Shown here one piece after another: positions 15,834 to 23,404 of a DNA stretch of 23,404 bases (position 1 is its first letter; each line of letters starts with the position of its first letter). Location of the stretch: contig DATHZQ010000128.1 in the NCBI GenBank assembly GCA_035458525.1, positions 1 through 23,404 of the forward strand. Direction: 5' to 3'. Under the pieces are notes generated by a model. The model ran no database searches and was not told the DNA's origin. It was given only the letters and a program-made list of their open reading frames with translations. The translations under genes and the position numbers were made by a program. This DNA comes from DATHZQ01 sp035458525. GTDB lineage: Bacteria; Actinomycetota; Acidimicrobiia; Spongiisociales; UBA5794.

Positions 15834-18800
15834 ATGCTTGGTATCCCCCCGAACCGTATGCGCGCGACGCGGCGCGTGATCCGTCCAGCCGTGGTGGCTA
15901 CGGGAGGTTGGCGACGGCCGCTGCTTGCCGCATTCGTTGTGGCGCTCAGCGTCGGCGTCATGGCCCATGTATTGCATGTGGGGCACCACGCGGGCCACGA
16001 GATGACCGCCCTCAATGGGGCACTCCATTGGTTGCGCGATTCCGTTCTCGCCGTTCCGCTCGCGGCCCTGGTCGTCGTTGTCGCCGACCTGATGACCCGC
16101 CCATGGAAGCGGATGCGGCCGACCGCTCGGCGTCTGCTGTGGGCCATCCTTGCCGGCCTCGGCTATTCGCTCGCCCTGATCCCCGGCGGCATCGCCCATG
16201 GCATGCTGTTCCCCGCCGAGCGCCACGATGCAGGCGCTGTCCTCCACGCAGTCTCTGACGCAGCCGCGCTGCTACCAATGGCGCTGTACACCGCTCTGGC
16301 GGTGGCGGTCCTGATGGGGACACCCAGTGAGCGGACCTGGCCCATCTCGGTGGCCCTGCGTGCCGCACGCAGCTACAGACCGACCCGCACGGAGGTGGCA
16401 CACGCCTCGGTGGCCGTCATGGCCTTTGCGACGATCCTGCCGGCGTTTGCCCTGGCCGGATCGATCGCGACACCGGCCGCTGCGACCGCCGCGGCGTCGG
16501 CGAACGTTTCAGCTACATGTGCTCGGACGATCACCGCCGACGTCGTTGCGCTCGACCAGCCGTTCTACTACAACCGCCTCGGTGCCATCAACGCCAACGG
16601 CATGATCTACGCGCTGGCGCGCGACGTGGTGGTGGCAAACAACCCGAACGTCACCCCGGATGTCAGTCCGTTCGACGGTCTGACCCTTCCTGAGTTCGAC
16701 GCCGCAGGCGGCGATCGAGCGAATCTCGACGGGCAGGTTTCGCTGCGCCCCGACAAGCGCGCCCGACCCCTGACGCTGCGCGCCAACGAGGGCGACTGTC
16801 TCGAGATCGGCTTCACCAACCTGCTCGACCCTGACGAATTCATCTTCAAGCTTCCCGGCGATTTCCCGACCGGTCAAATACCCCTGCCCACCCGCGATAT
16901 CGGTGTGGCGATCAACCCCCAGATCGACGACCAGCCGCTGACGCGGATGGCGTCGATCCACATCGACGGGCTCGAACTGCGCGGCACCAACATGCTCTCC
17001 GACGGCTCGAACGTCGGCCAGAACGACGACAACGAGAACGGTCTCGTCGCCCCCGGCGACTCCACGACGTACACCTACTACGCCCCGAACACGGGAACCC
17101 ATCTCCTCTACAGCATGGGTACCACCCTCGGCGGCGAGGGCAACGGCGGCACCCGGTCGTATGGGCTGTTCGGCGCCGTGAACGTCCAGCCCAGCGGTTC
17201 TGACTGGTACCGCAGCCAGCTCACCCGCCAAGAGATGGACTGGGCAGCCTCGGCCTGGACCGTCGACGCGACGACGGGAGCGATCACCGGCCGCTCGCCG
17301 GGCGATACCCCTCAGTTCGAGGCCGACGGGACCACCCCCCTGGTGGTCTTGAGCCCCGACGGGCAGCCCCTGATCAACTACAACGCCGTCTACCCGGACG
17401 GCACTCCTCACGGCAAAGCCGGGCTCCCCATCGTCGAGCTCCTCGACGGCAACGAGATCGTGCATTCCGACCTCAACGCGATCATCGACGACCGCGGCTT
17501 CGACTATCCGGAGAACGACGCGTACCCGACCCGGGACACCGAACCGTTCCGGGAGTTCACCGTGATCTTCCACGACGAGGCCTTCGGGGTGCAGGCATTC
17601 CCAGGCTTCTACAACGATCCGGTGCTGGATCACACCCTGCACGGCGTTCGGGACGCCTTCCCGATCAACTACGGCTCGGGCGGCATCGGCTCGGAGATCA
17701 TCGCCAACCGGCTCGGGGTGGGCCCCATGTGGGACTGCGCCGAGTGCAAGTACGAGGAGTTCTTCCTCACCTCCTTCACCGTCGGCGACCCGGCGATGAT
17801 CGTCGACATCCCGGCCAACACGACCGACGCAGGGGGCACCATCATCCCGGGCGCCAAGGCCACTATGGCGCTCTATCCGGACGACCCGTCGAACGTCCAC
17901 CATGCCTACCTGGGCGACCGCGTCGTGTTCCGCAACCTGCACGCCGGTCCCAAGGAACACCACATCTTCCATCTCCACGCCCATCAGTGGCAGTTCGATC
18001 CCGACGATCCGCAGTCGAGCTACCTCGACGGTCAGGCGGTCGGGCCGGGGTCCGGATACTCCTATGAGATCGCCTACGGCGGTTCCGGCAACCGCAACCT
18101 GACTCCGGGCGATTCGATCTTCCACTGCCACTTCTACCCCCACTTCGCCCAGGGCATGTGGGAGCTGTGGCGGGTCCACGACACGTTCGAACGCGGCACG
18201 CTGCTCGGCGCCGACGGGCGCCCGCTGCCGGGCGCTCGGGCCCTCCCCGACGGTGAGATCGTCGCCGGCACCCCGATTCCCGGTGTGGTCCCGATGCCCG
18301 GCATCGCCATGGCGCCGATGCCGGACGCGGCGGCGAGCATCGTCGCCTCCGACCTGAACGGCGACACAGTGGACGATTCCAGCCAGTTCGACGCCGACGG
18401 CGACGGAGTGGCCGACATCTTCCAGGACGATGCGAGTCTCAAAGTCGTTGACGATGGCGAACCCGGCCAGCGGGATCTGACCAACCCCGGCTACCCGTGG
18501 TTCACCCCGGGGCTGGTGGGGCACCGTCCCCCGACTCCGGCGCTCGACCTGCTCGATGACGGCGGCCTCCCCCGCCACGTCATCACCAGCGGACCCGATG
18601 AGGACAGCCCGCACCCGGGCGCGCCCATCGAGATGTACGTCTCGCGTCTCGACTTCAACAAGGTGCTGCACGAGGCCGCGGCGATCCAGATCCCCGAAGA
18701 CGGGACCGCGGTCGAGCAGGTGGCGATGGAGTTCCACGCCACGCGGTTCCATTCGAGCTCAATGCCGATCGAGCCGGGCAGCCTCACTGCGCCTTCGGGC

Positions 18801-21800
18801 GACTTCGAGACCAACGGCCTCCCCGCAGCGGCCGGCGCCCCCTTCGCCGACCCGTGTCGCGCCGATGGCGGTGGACCGGTCCCGGGGTTGGAATTGTTGG
18901 CGAACGGTTCGCCGATACCGAACCGGGTCATCAAGGGCGCCAACATCGAGATGCCGGTGGTGCTCAACAAGGTCGGCTGGCACTTCCAGCAGCAGCGGTT
19001 CGAGGCGTTGTGGGAGGACGTCGTTCCGACGCTGACCAACGCCCGGGCGCCGCAGCCGATGGTGATGCGTTTGAACAGCACCGACTGTGCCGAGTACAAC
19101 CACGCCAACCTGGTGCCCAACGTCTACCAGCTCGACGACTACCAGGTGCGGACGCCTACCGACATCATCGGCCAGCACATCCACCTGGTGAAATTCGATG
19201 TGATGAGCGCCGACGGCGCTGCCAACGGCTGGAACTACGAGGACGGCACGCTCAGCCCCGACGAGGTGCGGGAGCGCATCGAGGCCTTCAACCACGGCGG
19301 CGTCCTGGTTGACGAGTCCGGCGAGCCGATACTCGATGCTGAGGGCAATCCCCAGGAGGCACCTGCCTTCATCAATCTCGCCGGCGAGGCTGTGGAGTTG
19401 ACTCCCGCGGCTCATCCGTCCTTCGGAGCCACCGGCCCGCAGGGCCAGAACTGGCTGGGGGCCCGTACCACCATTCAGCGGTGGTACGCCGACCCGCTGC
19501 TGGAGCGCTCATGGGACGGCGGCGTCGGCACCGTGTTCACCCACGACCATTACGGCCCGTCCACCCACCAGCAGGTCGGCCTGTATTCGACGTTGCTCAT
19601 CGAGCCGGAGGATTCGGTGTGGCTGGACAACGAGACCGGCGACCAGATCGGCTTTCAACGCACCGACGGCGGTCCCTCCAACTGGCAGGCGATCATCGTC
19701 GACTGCGCAACGGGTGGTGAGCTCGGCTATAAGCCCGATGAAGGCGGCTGTCGCCCGGGCTCTCCCGAGTTCGACGCCCACCGCGAGTTCTACTTCGAGT
19801 TCGCCGACTTCCAGCACGCTTACGAGCGAGACGGCGGTGCGCTGGGCACCCTGCCGAATGAGAACCTGCTGGGACCATCGGTGGACATCCCGTCCTACGC
19901 CGACTTCGACGACGCGATCAACCCATCGTTCCGGCAGCCACCGGCGAACCCGGAGGACATCTTCTTCCATCCCGACGGGTGCAAGGGCCCGGGCGTCGGC
20001 CAGGTCAATCTCCCGCGGCCATGTCCGGAGGCGATCTCCGCAGACGACCCGGGGACCTATGCCCTCAACTTCCGCAACGAGCCGATCGGCCTACGCGTGT
20101 TCAACGGGCAACAGGGCGCCGGCGCGGGACAGACCCCGGGCGATGCCGGCGATCTGGCCTTCGCCTACCAGTCGCGCACCGACCGCGCCATACCCGAGTT
20201 GAACGTCCAGCCGGAGACCAACGGGATCTCGCCGTATCCGCCGCTGACGTCCGACGTCAGACCGGGCGATCCGTGGACGCCGCTGCTGCGCGTCTACATG
20301 GGCGACCAGGTGCGGATCCGCGTCCAGGTGGGCGCCCACGAGGAAGAGCACAACTTCACGATCCCGGGCTTGAAGTGGAAACAGGAGACCAACAGCCCCA
20401 ACACGGGCTGGCGGAACTCCCAGTTCTTCGGGATCGACGAGTACTTCAACCTCGACATCCCGATCGTGCCCGACACCGAGGCCGGCGTGCCGAGCGAAGT
20501 CGACTACATCTACACGGTCGGCGCCGAGCTGGAAGGCATGTGGAACGGCGTCTGGGGCATCATGCGCTCCTACGCCCGCGAACGAGCCGACCTATACGAG
20601 CTACCGGACAAGGACGTCGGCCGTAACGGCTACACGATCACCAACGAGGCCGACTTCAACGGCATCTGTCCGTTGACCGCGCCGGTGACGGCGTTCGATC
20701 TCACCGCGGTGCGAGCCGTCGACGTGCTCGACGAGGTTCAGGGACTCGTCTACAACTCACGGCTGACGGCCTTGACGGCCCCGCCCGGTGGGGTAGACGG
20801 CGCAGGTCCGCTGATCGATCCGACCGCGCTCATATACGTGCGCGACGACGACCTCACCTACGACCCCGTGACGGGAGCGCCCAACGGGCTCAAACCCGGG
20901 GTACCGATCGAGCCGCTGATGCTGCGAGTCAACGCCGGCGACTGCGTCGAGGTGAACCTCACCAACGCGCTCCCGGATGACCTGGCTGCGACCGAAATGC
21001 CGGGTTACAACGCCCTGCCGCCGATCATCCACAAGGACGAGAACGCCACCGGCCTCGGCGGGCTCAAGGGGATCACGACCTTCAACGCCAACGACATCAC
21101 GCCGTCGAGCTACGTCGGGCTGACGCCGCAACTGCTCGCGTTCGACCCACGAACCGACGGCGGGTTCAGCACCGGCCTCACCACGGGCAAGCTGGTGGCA
21201 CCGGGGGACAGCGGCAAATACACGTGGTATGCCGGCGACGTCACGGTGACGAGAGGCGGAGTGCAGGGACAGCGCACCCAGTTCACATTGAGTGCCGAGC
21301 CCGTCGAGTTCGGCGCGGTCGGGCTGATGCCCGCCGACCGGATCAAGGGCACCGAGAACGGTTTCGTCGGCGCCATGGTGGTCGAGCCGCAGGTCTCCTG
21401 CTGGATCGTCGATCCGGACACCCGCGCCCAGGCCACGGTGTGGAAGGGAGCGACGGGTGCAGACGGCAACGACCTGATCGGCGATTGCGCCGAAACGCCC
21501 ACGAACTCTGCCGACAGCTTCCGCGACTTCATCGTGGTGATGCAGAACGACGTGAACTTGCGCTACGGCGGAGATGCCACGGCGACCGGTGGGCCCGACT
21601 GCACCGACCCGGCGACGCTCGCCACGATGGCTTGTGCGGTGCACAGCATCGCCGCCGAGGGCCCGTTGGGGGCACCGGAAGACCCGCAGGACACGGGCCA
21701 GAAGGCGATCAACTACGGTGCCGATCCGTTGTGGTTCCGGCTCGGGATCACGCCCGACACCCCGTTCGGCACGATCCATCGCAATAGCGGGTTGAAGGAC

Positions 21801-23404
21801 CTGATACCGGACGTGTTCTCCAACTTCCTCGACATCGGAGACGGCCTGGGGCAGGTGGGCGACCCGCAAGTGCCGATCTTCAGAGCGAGTCCCGGCGGGC
21901 CCGACTACGGCCGCTTCCGGGTGCTGATGCCGGGAGGCCATGCCCGCGGCACGACGTGGACGATGCACGGCCACGAGTGGCAGCGGTATCCGTACATCAA
22001 TGACTCACGCGAGTTGGGAGACAACCCGATATCCGACTACTACGGCACCCAGGAAGGGATCAACCCGACCGGGCACTGGGACTTCGTGGTCAACCTCGGC
22101 GGACACGACAACGTGCCCGGCGACTACCTGCTGCGCGATCAAGCGTCGTTCGGCAGCTACCAGGGCCTGTGGGGCCTGCTGAGGTTCGATCAGACGGCGC
22201 CGTTCGCCCCTGATGCGGCGATCTCCACACCGAAGTACCTGTGCGACGCGACGGGGGAGAACTGTTCGGACGGGACCGCAGAAATCGATCTCCTGGCGCT
22301 GGCTTTCGACCTGGATGGGGATGCGGCCTCGGTCGCCTTCACCCAGCCGGAGTTCGGCACCGTCGCCGATCCGGAGAACGACGGCACGGTGACGTTCACC
22401 TATCCGCTGGGAACCCCATGGCCGTGTGCCGACCCGTTCGCCTGCTCGACGACGTTCACCTACACGGTGACCGACGCCGGAGGACTGGTGTCCAATGAGG
22501 GAACCGTCACGGTGACGGTGACCAACACGGCGCCGGTGGCCAATGATGACTCGATCATCATCAAGGACCCGGCAACAGAGGGCTCGGTCAACGTGCTGCT
22601 CAACGACTTCGACGCCGAAGGCGACGTCGCCGAGGGCCGCAGCTCGGTGGATCTGGGCGATCCGATCGATCCCAATGGAGTCGGCGGAACCGTGACCGAG
22701 GCGAACGGCACCGTGACGTACACGGCCCCGGGCGGCGCCGCCGGAGTTGTGTCGGTGCCGTACTCGGTGACCGACGAATCGGGTGCGGTCTCGAACACCG
22801 CACATGTGCGGATTGCCGTCAATGTGGACGACGTGAAGATCACCGAAGCTCGCTACCAGCCGGTCAACGGCGAGTGGACGATCAGCGGAACCTGCACGGA
22901 CCCGGTCCACCTCGATGGCTTAACGCCGACGATCATCACGATCTACTCGGGCATGTCGCTGGATCCGCCCGTGATCGGAACGGCGCCTTGTGTGGCCGGT
23001 GACCCGATCGGGACTTGGAGCTTCATCGGGACGTCCACTGCACCTGCACCGGATCCCGACGATTTCAACTTCGTCAGTGCTCAGTCGGACTTCGCGGTCG
23101 GCGGCGGCGGGTTCGACCTGGCGTTCCCGGTCGCCTTCGCCGGCCAGAACAACCCGCCGGTGGCGGTTGACGACGAGGCCACGACGCCCGAGGACACCCC
23201 GGTGACCATCGACGTGGTGGCCAACGACCTGGACGCCGACTTCGATCCGCTAACGGCCGTGCTCGTCACCGGGCCGGCCAGCGGGACGCTGGTGCTCAAC
23301 GCCGACGGCTCATTCACCTACACGCCCGACCCGGAGTTCAGCGGGACCGACGAGTTCACCTATCAGGCCGACGACGGCAAGGACCTGTCGACGAATGTCG
23401 CCAC
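15834..23404 (+). CDS. Giant membrane-anchored multicopper oxidase with cadherin-like tail, 3' end outside the window
   Basis: One uninterrupted frame of over 2,520 codons runs from ATG 15834, behind GGAGGT, to the window edge. Residues 27-215 contain about five hydrophobic helices, with a His-rich loop (MAHVLHVGHHAGHEM, 43-57) after the first. The fifth helix leads through an Ala-rich stretch into the extracytoplasmic part. Cupredoxin modules follow. An N-terminal unit has IHIDG and GTHLLYSMG, where usual ligands are partly lost. C635-x-x-C638 precedes EEFFLTSF. HHIFHLHAHQW (709-719) is copper motif C, HCHFYPHFAQGM (764-775) is motif D with the type 1 ligands, HIH (1115-1117) is motif A, and THDHYGPSTHQQ (H1237, H1239, H1245) is motif B. 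Further modules carry H1502/H1506 and MHGHEW (H2045, H2047). D853-D861 is a DxDxDGxxD calcium motif. From about residue 2220 come cadherin-like/Big_9 units (PVANDD, PVAVDDEATTPEDTPV). The family includes giant bacterial oxidases, some of which oxidise Mn(II). The substrate here is unproven. Confidence 0.9.
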   Translation, partial: MLGIPPNRMRATRRVIRPAVVATGGWRRPLLAAFVVALSVGVMAHVLHVGHHAGHEMTALNGALHWLRDSVLAVPLAALVVVVADLMTRPWKRMRPTARRLLWAILAGLGYSLALIPGGIAHGMLFPAERHDAGAVLHAVSDAAALLPMALYTALAVAVLMGTPSERTWPISVALRAARSYRPTRTEVAHASVAVMAFATILPAFALAGSIATPAAATAAASANVSATCARTITADVVALDQPFYYNRLGAINANGMIYALARDVVVANNPNVTPDVSPFDGLTLPEFDAAGGDRANLDGQVSLRPDKRARPLTLRANEGDCLEIGFTNLLDPDEFIFKLPGDFPTGQIPLPTRDIGVAINPQIDDQPLTRMASIHIDGLELRGTNMLSDGSNVGQNDDNENGLVAPGDSTTYTYYAPNTGTHLLYSMGTTLGGEGNGGTRSYGLFGAVNVQPSGSDWYRSQLTRQEMDWAASAWTVDATTGAITGRSPGDTPQFEADGTTPLVVLSPDGQPLINYNAVYPDGTPHGKAGLPIVELLDGNEIVHSDLNAIIDDRGFDYPENDAYPTRDTEPFREFTVIFHDEAFGVQAFPGFYNDPVLDHTLHGVRDAFPINYGSGGIGSEIIANRLGVGPMWDCAECKYEEFFLTSFTVGDPAMIVDIPANTTDAGGTIIPGAKATMALYPDDPSNVHHAYLGDRVVFRNLHAGPKEHHIFHLHAHQWQFDPDDPQSSYLDGQAVGPGSGYSYEIAYGGSGNRNLTPGDSIFHCHFYPHFAQGMWELWRVHDTFERGTLLGADGRPLPGARALPDGEIVAGTPIPGVVPMPGIAMAPMPDAAASIVASDLNGDTVDDSSQFDADGDGVADIFQDDASLKVVDDGEPGQRDLTNPGYPWFTPGLVGHRPPTPALDLLDDGGLPRHVITSGPDEDSPHPGAPIEMYVSRLDFNKVLHEAAAIQIPEDGTAVEQVAMEFHATRFHSSSMPIEPGSLTAPSGDFETNGLPAAAGAPFADPCRADGGGPVPGLELLANGSPIPNRVIKGANIEMPVVLNKVGWHFQQQRFEALWEDVVPTLTNARAPQPMVMRLNSTDCAEYNHANLVPNVYQLDDYQVRTPTDIIGQHIHLVKFDVMSADGAANGWNYEDGTLSPDEVRERIEAFNHGGVLVDESGEPILDAEGNPQEAPAFINLAGEAVELTPAAHPSFGATGPQGQNWLGARTTIQRWYADPLLERSWDGGVGTVFTHDHYGPSTHQQVGLYSTLLIEPEDSVWLDNETGDQIGFQRTDGGPSNWQAIIVDCATGGELGYKPDEGGCRPGSPEFDAHREFYFEFADFQHAYERDGGALGTLPNENLLGPSVDIPSYADFDDAINPSFRQPPANPEDIFFHPDGCKGPGVGQVNLPRPCPEAISADDPGTYALNFRNEPIGLRVFNGQQGAGAGQTPGDAGDLAFAYQSRTDRAIPELNVQPETNGISPYPPLTSDVRPGDPWTPLLRVYMGDQVRIRVQVGAHEEEHNFTIPGLKWKQETNSPNTGWRNSQFFGIDEYFNLDIPIVPDTEAGVPSEVDYIYTVGAELEGMWNGVWGIMRSYARERADLYELPDKDVGRNGYTITNEADFNGICPLTAPVTAFDLTAVRAVDVLDEVQGLVYNSRLTALTAPPGGVDGAGPLIDPTALIYVRDDDLTYDPVTGAPNGLKPGVPIEPLMLRVNAGDCVEVNLTNALPDDLAATEMPGYNALPPIIHKDENATGLGGLKGITTFNANDITPSSYVGLTPQLLAFDPRTDGGFSTGLTTGKLVAPGDSGKYTWYAGDVTVTRGGVQGQRTQFTLSAEPVEFGAVGLMPADRIKGTENGFVGAMVVEPQVSCWIVDPDTRAQATVWKGATGADGNDLIGDCAETPTNSADSFRDFIVVMQNDVNLRYGGDATATGGPDCTDPATLATMACAVHSIAAEGPLGAPEDPQDTGQKAINYGADPLWFRLGITPDTPFGTIHRNSGLKDLIPDVFSNFLDIGDGLGQVGDPQVPIFRASPGGPDYGRFRVLMPGGHARGTTWTMHGHEWQRYPYINDSRELGDNPISDYYGTQEGINPTGHWDFVVNLGGHDNVPGDYLLRDQASFGSYQGLWGLLRFDQTAPFAPDAAISTPKYLCDATGENCSDGTAEIDLLALAFDLDGDAASVAFTQPEFGTVADPENDGTVTFTYPLGTPWPCADPFACSTTFTYTVTDAGGLVSNEGTVTVTVTNTAPVANDDSIIIKDPATEGSVNVLLNDFDAEGDVAEGRSSVDLGDPIDPNGVGGTVTEANGTVTYTAPGGAAGVVSVPYSVTDESGAVSNTAHVRIAVNVDDVKITEARYQPVNGEWTISGTCTDPVHLDGLTPTIITIYSGMSLDPPVIGTAPCVAGDPIGTWSFIGTSTAPAPDPDDFNFVSAQSDFAVGGGGFDLAFPVAFAGQNNPPVAVDDEATTPEDTPVTIDVVANDLDADFDPLTAVLVTGPASGTLVLNADGSFTYTPDPEFSGTDEFTYQADDGKDLSTNVA

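Noticed and set aside
16509..18752. A 747-codon open frame on the minus strand
   Set aside because: It lies entirely antisense to the oxidase gene, whose plus-strand frame shows clear copper motifs. It is Val/Arg/Gly/Asp-rich with no family motif, as expected of a shadow frame in high-GC DNA.
20757..21974. A 405-codon open frame on the minus strand
   Set aside because: It is antisense to the third cupredoxin region of the oxidase and shows no motif; a shadow frame.

Overview
The window is high-GC DNA from an actinobacterium, perhaps Acidimicrobiia-like. Supporting signs are the codon use, many GTG starts, possible leaderless starts behind TANNNT boxes, a remnant of an actinobacterial cell-wall protein family, and families such as DUF5995 and DUF1254/DUF1214. 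The lineage is an inference from gene style, because no rRNA gene is present. I saw no CRISPR array, no insertion sequence and no intact tRNA or rRNA gene.

Layout. Positions 1-687 hold the 3' part of a secreted-type polyhydroxybutyrate depolymerase/esterase. Positions 1046-1877 hold a frameshifted cell-surface protein gene with a hairpin right after its stop. Positions 2040-4096 are an intact two-gene ABC-2 exporter (NatA/NatB-like) with a 4-bp overlap. Positions 4361-5721 are a DUF1254/DUF1214 gene broken by a nonsense codon and three frame changes. Positions 5933-6640 encode a small three-helix membrane protein. Positions 6825-8300 encode an unrecognised 491-residue protein with a Rossmann-like segment. 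A minus-strand block follows: DUF5995 (8401-9243), an AI-2E/PerM-family transporter (9395-10660), a scar with a tRNA-Arg-like 3' half, a perfect hairpin and a shattered tyrosine-integrase C-terminus (11084-11475), a DUF4242-adenylate cyclase fusion (11557-12381), and a large LuxR regulator whose ATPase P-loop is degenerate (13010-15607).

The most striking gene starts at 15834 and runs off the right edge still open, after more than 2,520 codons. It encodes a giant multicopper oxidase. It has about five N-terminal membrane helices with a His-rich loop, several cupredoxin modules carrying all four trinuclear-cluster copper motifs in permuted order (C, D, then A, B), and a tail of cadherin-like repeats. 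It is transcribed divergently from the LuxR regulator, with 226 bp between the start codons, so the two may form a regulator-target pair. By family resemblance it could oxidise a metal such as Mn(II), Fe or Cu, or an organic substrate, at the cell surface. The substrate cannot be read from sequence.

Three loci are clearly decayed (1046-1877, 4361-5721, 11241-11475), while long neighbouring genes are intact. This favours real gene decay and an old integration scar over uniformly poor sequence, although indel errors in the assembly cannot be excluded.
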